A stretch of DNA of 64,000 nucleotides from Bryobacteraceae bacterium (lineage in GTDB: Bacteria; Acidobacteriota; Terriglobia; Bryobacterales; Bryobacteraceae): positions 4,038,001 through 4,102,000 of the forward strand of contig BPGD01000001.1 in assembly GCA_026002855.1 (NCBI GenBank). The letters are read 5' to 3'. The notes beneath the pieces are model-generated. The model did no database searches and was not told the origin of the DNA. It was given only the letters and a program-made list of their open reading frames with translations. Both the position numbers and the translations under genes were made by a program. This document shows, piece after piece, positions 18,398 to 27,170 of this stretch. Within the stretch, counting starts at the first letter, position 1, and each line of letters opens with the position of its first letter.

Positions 18398-19084
18398 ATG
18401 CCGCGGGAAGAGCCTGTTTCCATCCGGATCGCAGCGGGCCTGGCGCGCCTGTCGCTGGTGCTGCGCCACCACGGCTGGCAGGCGGCCGGGCGGCAGTCGC
18501 TGACGCCGACGCAGGCGCAGATTCTGGCCCTTCTGGCCGCGCATTCGCCGGCGGGGCTGCGCCTGGGCGACATCGCCGCCCGGCTGGCCGTGACCGCCCC
18601 CACGGCCAGCGACGCAGCCGCGGCGCTGGAGGCCAAGGGGCTGGTGCGGAAGTCCCGGGACCGGAGCGATGCGCGCGCGGTCCGGTTCCGCCTGACGGCG
18701 AGAGGGAGGCGGGCGGCGGAGGCGGCGCAGCAATGGCCGGACTACCTGCTGGCGGCCGTGGACGAACTGCCCGCTCCGATGCAGGAGCATCTGCTGGCTG
18801 CGCTCATGGCGATGATCCGCTCGCTCCAACAGCAGGGGCGCATCCCGGTTGCCCGCATGTGCACCAACTGCCGTTACTTTGAACCCGACCGCTTTCCCGG
18901 CGCCGGGGAGCCTCACTTCTGCCATTTCGTCGGCGCGCCGTTCGGCGTGCGCAGTTTCCGCATGGATTGTCCGGATTTTGTGCCTGCCGCGGAGGAAATC
19001 CAGCAGGCCAACCAGCGCGTCCTCATCGATCCCAATCCGGTGAAAGGAGACCAACATGACACAACCCGCGATTCCAGGCTATGA
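18398..19084 (+). CDS. MarR-family regulator with C-terminal Cys4 domain
   Basis: Residues 1-145 form a winged-helix MarR domain (LRLGDIAARLAVTAPTASDAA recognition region, then the wing RKSRDRSDARAVRFRLT). Residues 150-195 add a cysteine module, C155-T-N-C158-R-Y-F-E-P ... C175 ... D-C191-P-D-F, that could hold zinc or an iron-sulfur cluster and act as the sensor. The protein overlaps the following protoglobin gene by 29 bp in another frame, so the two are almost certainly one operon. Because the partner binds diatomic gases, I infer control by NO, O2 or redox state. Two palindromes in the promoter suggest self-regulation. Confidence 0.85.
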   Translation: MPREEPVSIRIAAGLARLSLVLRHHGWQAAGRQSLTPTQAQILALLAAHSPAGLRLGDIAARLAVTAPTASDAAAALEAKGLVRKSRDRSDARAVRFRLTARGRRAAEAAQQWPDYLLAAVDELPAPMQEHLLAALMAMIRSLQQQGRIPVARMCTNCRYFEPDRFPGAGEPHFCHFVGAPFGVRSFRMDCPDFVPAAEEIQQANQRVLIDPNPVKGDQHDTTRDSRL

Positions 19085-19649
19085 CTACGGTTCGGCGGCG
19101 CTGGCGCGCTCGCCAGTGAGTGTGGAGGATCTGGAGCTGCTCAGGAAAACCGTTCTGTTTACGGCCGAGGACGAGGCGGCGCTGCGGAAGTCGAAGGAGA
19201 TTCTCGAGCCGCAGGTGGAGCAGATCCTCGACGTCTGGTACGGATTCGTCGGCTCGAACCCGCACCTGGTGGCCGCCTTCTGCGACCCGGCCACGGGCCA
19301 GCCGGACACGCACTATCTGGAGGCCGTGCGCCGGCGCTTCGGCCAGTGGATCCTTGATACGGCCAGCGCCCGCTACGATCAGGCCTGGCTCGATTACCAG
19401 CACGAGATCGGCCTGCGGCATCACCGCACGAAGAAAAACCGCACCGACGGCGCGCTCGGATCAGCCCATGTGCCCTTCCGTTACCTGGTGGCGCTGCTGT
19501 ATCCGGTGACGGCGACGCTGCGGCCGTTTCTTGAAAAGGGCGGCACCGCACCGCAGGAGGTCGAGAAGATGCATCAGGCGTGGATCAAGAGCGTGCTGAT
19601 GCAGGTGATCCTCTGGTCCTGGCCGTATGTAAAGGACGGCGACTTCTGA
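19056..19649 (+). CDS. Protoglobin-domain protein
   Basis: The 197-residue single-domain protein matches the protoglobin family: SVEDLELLRKTVLFTAEDE, VLDVWYGFVGSNPHLV-type helix B-C region, RRFGQWILDT, then LDYQHEIGLRHHRTKKNRTDG (110-130), which holds the probable heme-ligating His, and FRYLVALLYPVTATLRPFL. No output domain is attached, so it is a stand-alone heme protein that binds O2, CO or NO and is not a globin-coupled sensor. It starts inside the end of marR, with GAAAGGAG 8-9 nt before its ATG. The C-terminus (KSVLMQVILWSWPYV) is typical and complete. Confidence 0.88.
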   Translation: MTQPAIPGYDYGSAALARSPVSVEDLELLRKTVLFTAEDEAALRKSKEILEPQVEQILDVWYGFVGSNPHLVAAFCDPATGQPDTHYLEAVRRRFGQWILDTASARYDQAWLDYQHEIGLRHHRTKKNRTDGALGSAHVPFRYLVALLYPVTATLRPFLEKGGTAPQEVEKMHQAWIKSVLMQVILWSWPYVKDGDF

Positions 19650-19856
19650 CGTCCGCCGGGCGCCGCTGCCGGGCGCAACTCCCGGCTCAGCGCCTGCCCT
19701 GCCCGGGCGGCGCCCGCGCCGCCTGTCCCAAAGGCCAATCGGAGCCATAGGCGCACGGGTCTGGATCCCGGGGCCTCGACCATTCATCCTGTAAGAAGCA
19801 GGGCGTCACCGGCTCTTGCGGAGGGAAAACGATTTTCGTTCAATAATGGTTATCGG

Positions 19857-20306
19857 ATGCGATCTCATCTCGGGCTGAGAATGGAGGAGTTCCGCCAGCG
19901 CTGCCGCGAGGCCGGTCTGGCGCTCACCCATCAGCGCGAGGCGATTTACCGGGCCGTGCTGGAATCCGAAGACCACCCTTCGCCGGAAGCCATCTATGCG
20001 AAGGTGAGGAAACGGATCCCGGCGATTTCGCTGGCAACGGTATACAAGAACATCCGCACGTTTCTCGAGGCGGGGCTGTTGCGGGAGGTCACACTCCACC
20101 ACGGCACGCTCCGTCTGGAACCGGACGAGGCCGAACACCACCATCTGGTGTGCGTTCGCTGCAAGGCGATCCTCGACCTCGAAGCGGAGGCGGTTACGCC
20201 CGTGCGTCTGCGGCGCAGTCCGCCGGCGGGCTACCGGATTCTGCGCTGCCACGTGGAATTCCAGGGGCTTTGCCCGGCCTGCGCGGCGAAAACAGCCAGG
20301 AATTGA
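19857..20306 (+). CDS. perR: Fur-family regulator, PerR type
   Basis: The 149-residue protein (or 141 if it starts at the ATG at 19881, where relatives begin MEEFRQRC) has the Fur winged helix (ALTHQREAIYRAVL, ISLATVYKNIRTFLEAGLL). It is followed by the metal-binding dimerisation domain with EHHHLVCVRCK and GLCPACA, the two CxxC zinc pairs. Next to ahpC and ahpD this is most likely a peroxide-sensing PerR-type repressor. An inverted repeat AACGA-TTT-TCGTT (19828-19840) lies just upstream and could be an operator, but it does not match the known PerR box closely. The 207-bp gap on the left has no gene. Confidence 0.85.
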   Translation: MRSHLGLRMEEFRQRCREAGLALTHQREAIYRAVLESEDHPSPEAIYAKVRKRIPAISLATVYKNIRTFLEAGLLREVTLHHGTLRLEPDEAEHHHLVCVRCKAILDLEAEAVTPVRLRRSPPAGYRILRCHVEFQGLCPACAAKTARN

Positions 20307-20341
20307 TCCTGTAATTACCAAGAAAAGGAGTTCGAAAACAC

Positions 20342-20878
20342 ATGCTCGGAGTTGGACAGAAATTCCCCGATTTCAACCTGAAAGCGACGGTCGACACGGA
20401 CCTGAAGAAGGCCTTCACCGATGTTTCCCTTGACACCTACAAGGGCAAGTGGAAGGTGATTTTCTTCTGGCCGAAGGATTTCACCTTCGTCTGCCCGACC
20501 GAGATCGTCGGTTTCGCGAAGCTCCACAAGGACTTCACGGACCGGGATGCGGTTGTTCTCGGTTGCAGCACCGACAGCGAGTTCGTCCACCTCGCCTGGC
20601 GGCAGCATCACCCGGACCTGAAGGACCTGCCCTTCCCGATGCTGGCCGACATCAAGCGCGAGCTGACGGCGGCCCTTGGCATCCTGGATCCGGTGGCGGG
20701 CGTTGCCCAGCGCGCCACCTACATCGTGGACCCGGACAACATCATCCGCTTCGTCATGGTGACGGACCTGAATGTCGGCCGCAACGTGAACGAGGTGCTG
20801 CGCGTGCTCGACGCCCTTCAGACCGACGAACTCTGCCCCTGCAACTGGCAGAAGGGCCAGGAAACGATCCACATCTGA
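20342..20878 (+). CDS. ahpC: Alkyl hydroperoxide reductase C (typical 2-Cys peroxiredoxin)
   Basis: This 178-residue cytoplasmic peroxiredoxin reduces H2O2 and organic hydroperoxides. The peroxidatic Cys lies in FWPKDFTFVCPTEIV (about residue 52). The resolving Cys is in DELCPCNW near the C-terminus, where an extra Cys makes a CxC. AAGGAG lies 11 nt before the ATG, and the gene begins 35 bp after perR. With no ahpF nearby, its reductant is probably AhpD encoded next. The length and the C-terminal sequence (QKGQETIHI) fit the AhpC group that pairs with AhpD. Confidence 0.94.
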   Translation: MLGVGQKFPDFNLKATVDTDLKKAFTDVSLDTYKGKWKVIFFWPKDFTFVCPTEIVGFAKLHKDFTDRDAVVLGCSTDSEFVHLAWRQHHPDLKDLPFPMLADIKRELTAALGILDPVAGVAQRATYIVDPDNIIRFVMVTDLNVGRNVNEVLRVLDALQTDELCPCNWQKGQETIHI

Positions 20879-20894
20879 CACAGACCCTACGTCT

Positions 20895-20929
20895 GCGGCG
20901 GAACGTCCCGGCAGGGGAGGTTCCGCCGC
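20895..20929 (+). terminator. Hairpin between ahpC and ahpD
   Basis: A perfect 10-bp stem (GCGGCGGAAC, loop of 15, GTTCCGCCGC) sits 17 nt after the ahpC stop. A short T run follows only 13 nt later (GCTTTTTCC, 20941-20949). The hairpin may limit read-through into ahpD or stabilise ahpC mRNA, giving more AhpC than AhpD. Confidence 0.5.
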
Positions 20930-20962
20930 CCTGCCCCAAAGCTTTTTCCCGGAGACATGGAG

Positions 20963-21487
20963 ATGACGCTTGCCGAAATTGCCGAGTCCCTGCCTGCCTA
21001 TGCGCGGGACCTGAAACTGAACCTTCAGAACGTTCTCGCCCAGCAGGAGTTGACCGAACAGCAGACCTGGACGGTGGCCGTGGCCTGCGCGCTGGCCTGC
21101 CGCAACGAAACGCTGAGCCGGGCGGTACTGGCCGAAGCGGCGGCGAAGCTTGCGCCGCAGCAGCTCGACTCGGCCAGGGCGGCCTTCGCCATCATGGAGA
21201 TGAACAACATCTATTACCGCTTCCGGCACATGCTGGACCGGGACGAGTATGCCAACATCCCGGCACGGCTGCGCATGCAGGCGATCCGCATGCACGGAGG
21301 CGATCCGGTGGATTTTGAGCTGGCCTGTCTGGCCGCCTCGTCAATCAACGGCTGCGAGGCCTGCATCCGCTCGCATGAGGCCACGGTGCGGGAGAAAGGC
21401 GTCACGCCGGAGGCCGTGGTTGCGGCGGTGCGCATCGCGGCCACGCTGCACGCCGTCGCCGCCGTTCTGGAAGCCCCGTCCAACTGA
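20963..21487 (+). CDS. ahpD: Alkyl hydroperoxidase D (carboxymuconolactone-decarboxylase fold)
   Basis: The 174-residue all-helical protein carries the AhpD catalytic motif, NGCEACIRSHE (CxxC with a downstream His). AhpD proteins use this dithiol to reduce AhpC via lipoylated partner enzymes. The N-terminal half has the family pattern SLPAYARDLKLNLQNVL. The start at 20963 was preferred over 20957 because GGAG lies 8 nt upstream of it and relatives begin MTLxEI. It converges with the ABC ATPase gene. A GC-rich inverted repeat lies in the 41-bp gap but has no T-tract. Confidence 0.93.
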   Translation: MTLAEIAESLPAYARDLKLNLQNVLAQQELTEQQTWTVAVACALACRNETLSRAVLAEAAAKLAPQQLDSARAAFAIMEMNNIYYRFRHMLDRDEYANIPARLRMQAIRMHGGDPVDFELACLAASSINGCEACIRSHEATVREKGVTPEAVVAAVRIAATLHAVAAVLEAPSN

Positions 21488-21528
21488 CGCCTGCCTCCAG
21501 CCGGCCGCGCGGCGCCGCTCGGCCGGCC

Positions 21529-22206
21529 TCAGCCCTCCCGGACCACGCGGCCGTCGCGCATGTGGAGAATGCGGTCGGCGTAAGCGGCGGCCTCGGGGTT
21601 GTGGGTGATCATCAGGATGGTCTGTCCGAAGCGGTGATTGAGATCACGCAGCAGGCTCAGCACGGCCTCGCTGTTGGCAGTATCGAGGTTGCCCGTGGGT
21701 TCGTCGGCGAGAAGGATGGCAGGGCGGTTGACGAGCGCGCGCGCAATGGCCACGCGCTGCTGCTCGCCGCCTGAAAGCGCCCGCGGCTTGTGGTGGAGGC
21801 GGTGCTCGATGCCCAACAGGCGGATGATTTCCAGAAAATCCTGTTCCAGCGGCCCCTTTCTGCCTCCAAAATAGCGGGCGATTTCGATGTTTCCGAGCGC
21901 CGTCAGCGTCGGCAACAGGTTGTAGCGCTGGAAAACAAAGCCGACTTTTTTTCGCCGCAGCCGCGTGCGTTCGGTGTCGCTCATCTGCGAAAGATCCTGC
22001 CCGTCGACGATCACCTGGCCGGAGGTGATCGAGGTGAGACCGCCGATCACATGGAACAGGGTCGATTTTCCGGATCCCGAGGGGCCGACGATGCTGACGA
22101 ATTCGCCGCGGGGCACCTCCATCGAGACGCCGCGGAGGGCGTGCACGTCGACTTCGCCCACGTGGTAGATCTTGCGGAGGTCGCGAACGATGATGATCGG
22201 TTCCAC
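21529..22206 (-). CDS. ABC transporter ATP-binding protein, MacB/LolD type
   Basis: The 225-residue ATPase has Walker [10 protein letters not shown], signature [13 protein letters not shown], Walker [13 protein letters not shown] and the switch His (MITHNPEAA). The sequence is typical of the subfamily that powers MacB-, LolCDE- or FtsX-like mechanotransmission permeases. It starts with GTG 14 bp after the permease stop and forms one operon with it. Cargo unknown. Confidence 0.92.
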   Translation of the reverse strand: MEPIIIVRDLRKIYHVGEVDVHALRGVSMEVPRGEFVSIVGPSGSGKSTLFHVIGGLTSITSGQVIVDGQDLSQMSDTERTRLRRKKVGFVFQRYNLLPTLTALGNIEIARYFGGRKGPLEQDFLEIIRLLGIEHRLHHKPRALSGGEQQRVAIARALVNRPAILLADEPTGNLDTANSEAVLSLLRDLNHRFGQTILMITHNPEAAAYADRILHMRDGRVVREG

Positions 22207-22220
22207 TCGTTGCCGTCCTG

Positions 22221-23321
22221 CTATTCGTAGGAAAGAGCTTCAATGGCGTCCTGCCGCGCGGCGCGCAGTCCCGGGTAGAGCGCGCCCAGCAGGCTGGCCG
22301 CCAGGCTCACGGCGAGCGTGATGGGCCACCAGTCCGGCACGATCTGGCTTTGCAGGTTGGCCCGCACCTGCGTGTTGATGAGCCAGTGTGCGCCGAACGA
22401 AAGCAGAATGCCCGCGATCCAGCCGGCCACGGCGAGCATCACCGTCTCCCGGACGAGGATGTTGACGATATCCAGCGGCGAGGCGCCGAGCGCCTTGAGA
22501 ATGCCGATTTCGCGCGTCCGCTCGAGCACGGTGGTGTACATGGTGAGGCCCACCACCAGGAAGCCGATGATCAGCGACAGCCCGATGATGACGTAGATGA
22601 ACGCCCTGAGCCCGGGCACGTTGTTCATCGTGAACAGGCTGAGGAACTCCTCGATGGAGTAAATCATGTAGCCGGCCAGTTCCGGCTGCTTTTTCAGGTA
22701 CTGGACGACTTCCTGCGTCCGCGCCGGATCGTCCAGCTTCAGAAAAAGCTGGCTGAGCTTGCCTTCGCTGCCGGTGAGCTGCTGGAGACGGTGGAGACGG
22801 GCGAACAGGCGTGCGAGCTTGCCCGGTTCCACCACGCCGCAGACGCGCCATTTGTGGTTGAGCAGCGTGATCGTGTCGCCCGCCCGGATCCTGTTCTGCG
22901 CGGCGTAGTACTGATCGACGATGACGTCGTCGTCGCCCTGAAAAGGCCCGCCCTCGAGGAAGCGGAACGGCCCGCTCATGGCGACAAACTCGTCATAGTC
23001 GATGCCGTTGATGGTGCTGACGCCGCCGATGGGCTGGACGACGGTGCCGGTGGCGATGCGGACGTGAGGCACCTGGCGGAAATAGCGCAGCACGCTCTCC
23101 GGCATGCTGGCCCCGCTCAGGGAAATGACACTCGAGCCGGGCGGTTTGATCCAGATGTCGGCGCCGACGCCGCGGGCGCGGTTGCGGGAATCTTCCAGCA
23201 TTCCGCGGCTCAGGCCGGCCACGGCGAGAATCATGGTGACCTGAAAGCCGATGGAGAGGGCGCTCAGCGCGGTGCGGAGCTTGCGGTGCCTGAGATTTTC
23301 GAGGACGAGTCGGTTGATCAA
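22221..23321 (-). CDS. ABC transporter permease, MacB/FtsX type
   Basis: The 366-residue membrane protein has the MacB-like layout. One N-terminal helix ([22 protein letters not shown]) is followed by a large periplasmic domain (about 45-240) and three C-terminal helices ([53 protein letters not shown]). The FtsX domain ends at [23 protein letters not shown] is the start, placed where relatives begin ([10 protein letters not shown]), with GGAGGG about 11 nt upstream. Together with the ATPase it makes a homodimeric exporter or lipoprotein-handling complex. No membrane-fusion protein gene is next to it. Confidence 0.9.
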   Translation of the reverse strand: MINRLVLENLRHRKLRTALSALSIGFQVTMILAVAGLSRGMLEDSRNRARGVGADIWIKPPGSSVISLSGASMPESVLRYFRQVPHVRIATGTVVQPIGGVSTINGIDYDEFVAMSGPFRFLEGGPFQGDDDVIVDQYYAAQNRIRAGDTITLLNHKWRVCGVVEPGKLARLFARLHRLQQLTGSEGKLSQLFLKLDDPARTQEVVQYLKKQPELAGYMIYSIEEFLSLFTMNNVPGLRAFIYVIIGLSLIIGFLVVGLTMYTTVLERTREIGILKALGASPLDIVNILVRETVMLAVAGWIAGILLSFGAHWLINTQVRANLQSQIVPDWWPITLAVSLAASLLGALYPGLRAARQDAIEALSYE

Positions 23322-23393
23322 CGCTTCGAGGGCCCTCCGGCCAGAACCACCATTCTACCCGTTGCGCCGCGTGCGACGCCCGCAAACCGCCAA

Positions 23394-24398
23394 TTACAGC
23401 CACAGGCTGCGGCGGCGGCCTCGCAGCAGGTAAATGAACACCGGCCCGCCGACCAGCGCGGTGACCACGCTCACGGGAAGCTCGACGCTCAGCAGGGACC
23501 GCGCCACCGTGTCACAGACGGCTAGAAAAGCGCCGCCCAGGAGGAAGGACGCCGGCATCAGCACCCGATGGTCGCTGCCAATGCGCAGCCGCAGGGCGTG
23601 CGGCACCACGAGTCCCACGAAGCCAATGGGGCCGGTGACAGCGGTGACGGCGGCCGCCAGAATGCTGCCGGCCAGATAACCGCCGAGCAGCAGCCGCTGG
23701 GGCGAGGCGCCGCGGGCTGCCGCCCAGTCTTCGCCCACGGCCATCAGGTTCCAGTGCCGGGCCCAGGCGCAGGCGGCCGCAGACACGGGCAGGACGATCA
23801 GCGCGAGCCCGGCCAGCGTCCCGGCAGGCACAGGATCGATGTTTCCCATCAGCCAGTGGACGATGGCGAAGCTCTGTCCGACGGTGGCGAGGTTGTGCAG
23901 CAGCATGATGAGCGAGGAAGCGATGCTGTTGACGGCAACGCCGGCCAGCAGCAGCGTGAAACTGGACACGCGGCGCCCTTCGACGGCCACGCCCACCACA
24001 AGCGCCAGCACCGCCACGGCTCCCAGTGCCGCGCCGATCCAGAGGGCGGGCAGGCCGGCAGCGGCGTGGAGCCCGAGCACGATGACCGCCACGGCACCGA
24101 GGCTGGCGCCGCTGGACACGCCGAGCGTGAAGGGCGAGGCCAGGGGATCGCGCAGCAGCGCCTGGAACAGCACGCCGGCCAACGCAAGGGCCCCGCCGCT
24201 GAGCATCGCCAGCAGGGTCCGCGGCCAGCGCACGCCGAAAAACATCTGCGCGTCGGGGAATTCGCCGCGCCAGGCCCTGAAGAAATCAATGCGCACGGGG
24301 CCGATCAGCGGCGTCAGCAGCATCACCGCGGCAGCAGCCGCTGACGCGGCCAGCAGGATCCGTGCGGCCCGGGCGGGCGTGAGCGGTTCAATCCCCAT
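23394..24398 (-). CDS. btuC: FecCD-family ABC permease, cobalamin type (BtuC-like)
   Basis: The 334-residue protein has about ten transmembrane helices and the family motifs VRWPRTLLAMLSGGALALAG, FTLGVSSGASLGA and GPIGFVGLVVPHALR (the coupling helix region). It is the last gene of the B12 operon, overlapping the ATPase gene by 11 bp. Homologous permeases carry ferric siderophores, heme or cobalamin. Linkage to CobD and a CobQ-like protein argues for corrinoid uptake. Confidence 0.85.
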   Translation of the reverse strand: MGIEPLTPARAARILLAASAAAAAVMLLTPLIGPVRIDFFRAWRGEFPDAQMFFGVRWPRTLLAMLSGGALALAGVLFQALLRDPLASPFTLGVSSGASLGAVAVIVLGLHAAAGLPALWIGAALGAVAVLALVVGVAVEGRRVSSFTLLLAGVAVNSIASSLIMLLHNLATVGQSFAIVHWLMGNIDPVPAGTLAGLALIVLPVSAAACAWARHWNLMAVGEDWAAARGASPQRLLLGGYLAGSILAAAVTAVTGPIGFVGLVVPHALRLRIGSDHRVLMPASFLLGGAFLAVCDTVARSLLSVELPVSVVTALVGGPVFIYLLRGRRRSLWL

Positions 24399-25158
24399 AG
24401 GCGATCCACGCTCCGCCGCTGCTGCGCTTCAGCCACTCCGCCCGGACGCCGAACACCTCCTGGATCTTCTCGGCCGACAGCGCCACGTGCGGGGCGGCGT
24501 CGGCGGCCACGCGGCCGGCGCGCAGGGCGATGACGCGGTCCGAATAGGCGGCGGCGAGATTGACGTCGTGGGTCACGGCCAGCACCAGCAGGCCCGAGCG
24601 GGCCAGATCGCGCAGCAGCGCGTAGATCATCAACTGGTGATGCAGGTCGAGAAACGCGGCCGGCTCATCCAGCAGCAGCGCCTGCGGCCTCTGCGCCAGC
24701 GCCGCGGCCAGCATCACGCGCTGCCGCTCGCCGCCGCTCAGGGAGCGGAAATCGCGCCCGGCGAGCATCACCGTGTCGGTGGCCTGCATCGCCTCGCGCA
24801 CGGCCTGCCAGTCTTCGCCGGTCTCGAAGAATCCGCCGGCGTAGGGGGTGCGGCCCATCAGCACCACCTGCTCCGCGGTGAACGGGAAGTCGAAGCGGAG
24901 CGTCTGCGGCACGAAGGCGACGCGGCGGGCGAAGTCGCGGCGCCGCCAGTCCAGCACAGGCCGGCCGTCGAGCAGGCAACGGCCGTCGAAGCCCCGCCGC
25001 AGGCCCGCCATGATCGTCAGCAAGGTGGACTTGCCCGCGCCGTTCGGCCCGATCAGCGTGACCAGCTCGGGCCGGGAGAATTCAAGTGTCACGCGCTCGA
25101 GCACGGCCACGCCGTCGTAGCGCATGCCGACCTGCTCCAGCCGGTACCGGACGCTCAT
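24388..25158 (-). CDS. btuD: ABC ATPase of the corrinoid uptake system (BtuD-like)
   Basis: The 256-residue ATPase has Walker A GPNGAGKST, signature LSGGERQRVMLAAALAQ, Walker B ALLLDEPAAFLD and switch His VTHDVNLAA, all as in FepC/BtuD. The ATG overlaps the stop of the binding-protein gene (ATGA), and the gene's end overlaps the start of the permease gene by 11 bp, so translation is likely coupled. The C-terminal extension after ALRAGRVAADAAP is typical of this family. Confidence 0.87.
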   Translation of the reverse strand: MSVRYRLEQVGMRYDGVAVLERVTLEFSRPELVTLIGPNGAGKSTLLTIMAGLRRGFDGRCLLDGRPVLDWRRRDFARRVAFVPQTLRFDFPFTAEQVVLMGRTPYAGGFFETGEDWQAVREAMQATDTVMLAGRDFRSLSGGERQRVMLAAALAQRPQALLLDEPAAFLDLHHQLMIYALLRDLARSGLLVLAVTHDVNLAAAYSDRVIALRAGRVAADAAPHVALSAEKIQEVFGVRAEWLKRSSGGAWIAYGD

Positions 25159-26006
25159 TGGACCCGCACCCCGTGAATCAGCTCCAGCATCCGCCGCGCT
25201 GCCTCGCCCACGCGCGGCCCGGGCCGGATCAGCACTTCCGAATCCACCTGCCGTACCGCCCCCTGCCGGACCGCGCGCAGCACCGGGTACGCCGACCAGA
25301 GACCAAGGAACTCGCGTCCGCTTTCCATCGGCCTGCCCTCGCGATGAGCGAAGTCACCCATGTCGAGGATCACATCCGGATCCGCGGCGAGGATCTGCTC
25401 CACCGACACCCGAGGATAAGGCATGGGCGAGGATGCCAGCACGTTCTGGCCGCCGGCCAGGCGGATCAGCTCGTCGAGGAAGTTGCCGCCGCCTACGCCG
25501 ACCATGCCTTGCAGTGTGCCGGGCGAGCGGCCGATCAGAAACAGAACCTTCTTCCGCGACAGGCCGGCCGCGCGGCGGCGCACAAGGTCCAGTTCGGCCT
25601 CGACACGCCCGGCCACGACACGCGCCTGCGCCTCGGCGCCGGCGATACGGCCAATTTCGCGGATCGAGGCAATGATTTCGGCCAGGGTTTCCTGCGGAAT
25701 TTCCACCGCGCGCAGACCGAGGCGCTGGAGCTTTTCGGCCAGTTGCACGGGATTGCGGACCACGAGCACGAGGTCGGGCTTCAGGGCGAGGATCCGCTCG
25801 AAGTTGGGCTCGGTGAACGTGCCGATTTTCGGCCTGGCCGCCGCCTCCGGCGGATACCGGCAGAATTCGGTGACGCCCACGACGCGGTCGCCGAGTCCGA
25901 GGGCAAAGAGGGTCTCAGTGAGTGAAGGAGCGGTCGAGACGATTCGGGCCGGCGGCGCGGCCAGGGCCGCAAAGGCAAGCAGCAGGGCCAGAGTCAGTGT
26001 GCGCAA
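25155..26006 (-). CDS. btuF: Periplasmic corrinoid-binding protein (BtuF-like)
   Basis: The 283-residue protein has a signal peptide (RTLTLALLLAFAALAAPPA) and a class III solute-binding fold. RIVSTAPSLTETLFALGLGDRVVGVTEFCRYP starts the first lobe, KPDLVLVVRNP follows and VDSEVLIRPGPRVGEAARRM ends the second. The start is TTG, 13 bp inside the end of cobD. B12 specificity is inferred from the operon, because the fold also serves siderophores. Confidence 0.85.
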   Translation of the reverse strand: MRTLTLALLLAFAALAAPPARIVSTAPSLTETLFALGLGDRVVGVTEFCRYPPEAAARPKIGTFTEPNFERILALKPDLVLVVRNPVQLAEKLQRLGLRAVEIPQETLAEIIASIREIGRIAGAEAQARVVAGRVEAELDLVRRRAAGLSRKKVLFLIGRSPGTLQGMVGVGGGNFLDELIRLAGGQNVLASSPMPYPRVSVEQILAADPDVILDMGDFAHREGRPMESGREFLGLWSAYPVLRAVRQGAVRQVDSEVLIRPGPRVGEAARRMLELIHGVRVQ

Positions 26007-27013
26007 AACAGCTCCCGCCCCGCTTCGACAAAACGCTCGTTTTCGGCGCGCGTCCGAACGGCGAAGCGCACTGCCTCGCCATCAACGCCGGGCAGCCGGG
26101 AGCAGTTCCGCAGCAGGATCTTGCGTTCCAGGAACCATTCGCAGACCTCGGCCGCGGGCCGGTCCGTGTAGGCCAGCAGGTAGTTGGCCTCGCCGGGCAG
26201 GACGCGGAGCCCCTCCCAGCCGGCCAGCGTCTCCAGCAGCCAGTTCCGCTCTGTCTCCACCACCTCGCGGGTGCGCCGGGCGTGTTCGGTGTCGCGGACG
26301 GCCGCCAGCGCGGCCGCCTGCGCCAGCGTGCCCACCTGCCACGGTGGACGCTTCCGGTGCAGCCGGCGCATCCATTCCCGCGAGCCGACCAGCGCGCCGA
26401 CGCGCAGGCCAGGCAGGGCGTAGAACTTGGAGAGCGAACGGAGCACGAGCAGGTTCGGATGATCCAGCGTCCACCGCACGGCGGGCTCGAGCCGGGTAAA
26501 TTCGATGAAGCTTTCGTCGATCAGCACCGGCCCTTCGCGGCTGGCTATGGCGCGCTTGACGAGCTCCGGCGGCAGTGCGAGCCCAGTCGGATTGCCGGGC
26601 TGGCTCAGCACCAGCAGGCCGCGCTGGGGCCATTTCTCCGGCTCGTCGGCGCGGACGCGCAGGGCGTGGGGAAAGGCTCGGTAGAACTCCGGCCAGACAG
26701 GCACGGCCAGCGTCGCCGGACCGTTCCACCCAACCCGGGCCAGGAAGTGAACCAGCTCGGTGGCGCCGCCACCAATGAGGATCTGGTCCGGACCAACGCC
26801 CCAGACTTCGGCCAGAGCGTCTTCCAGCTCGCCCAGGAACTGATCCGGATACAGCGCGATACGGTCGAGCGCCTGTTCGATGGCCGACCGGACCGCGGGC
26901 GAAGGCCCCAGCGGGTTGATGCTGGCGCTCAGGTCAAGAATCTCACGCCAATCCCAGCCGCGCTCGCGGGCGACGGCCAGAACATTCCCACCGTGTGTGA
27001 CGATCAATGTCAT
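25994..27013 (-). CDS. cobD: L-threonine-O-3-phosphate decarboxylase (CobD)
   Basis: The 339-residue PLP enzyme of aminotransferase fold makes aminopropanol phosphate, the linker of the cobalamin lower-ligand loop. Visible marks are THGGNVLAVARERG and LDLSASINPLGPSP at the start, QPGNPTGL, LIDESFIEF, and the PLP lysine in LRSLSKFYALPGLRVG. The start was placed at the ATG at 27013, where the conserved sequence begins. GGAGG abuts this ATG, so the in-frame TTG two codons later (27007), with ideal spacing, could be the true start. It overlaps btuF by 13 bp. Confidence 0.9.
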   Translation of the reverse strand: MTLIVTHGGNVLAVARERGWDWREILDLSASINPLGPSPAVRSAIEQALDRIALYPDQFLGELEDALAEVWGVGPDQILIGGGATELVHFLARVGWNGPATLAVPVWPEFYRAFPHALRVRADEPEKWPQRGLLVLSQPGNPTGLALPPELVKRAIASREGPVLIDESFIEFTRLEPAVRWTLDHPNLLVLRSLSKFYALPGLRVGALVGSREWMRRLHRKRPPWQVGTLAQAAALAAVRDTEHARRTREVVETERNWLLETLAGWEGLRVLPGEANYLLAYTDRPAAEVCEWFLERKILLRNCSRLPGVDGEAVRFAVRTRAENERFVEAGRELFCAH

Positions 27014-27170
27014 CCTCCCCGCGGCGGCACTTGCGCCCGGCCAGGGGCGCCGCCCTGCCGCAGCGGCACCTGCCACCCCCGCCATCGCCGGCGCCGCGTC
27101 CTCGCGGCCCCGGCCCCGTCCTGTTTTTCAATCTACTACGCCGAACCCATCGGCGGCCGCCGGCCCGTCA

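Noticed and set aside
19658-19715. GGGCGCCGC / GCGGCGCCC inverted repeat after the protoglobin gene
   Set aside because: The 40-nt loop and the absence of a T-tract make it indistinguishable from GC-rich chance.
27014-27170. Possible adenosylcobalamin riboswitch before cobD or the CobQ-like gene
   Set aside because: No B12-box-like conserved core was recognisable on the minus strand here or at 28041-28143.
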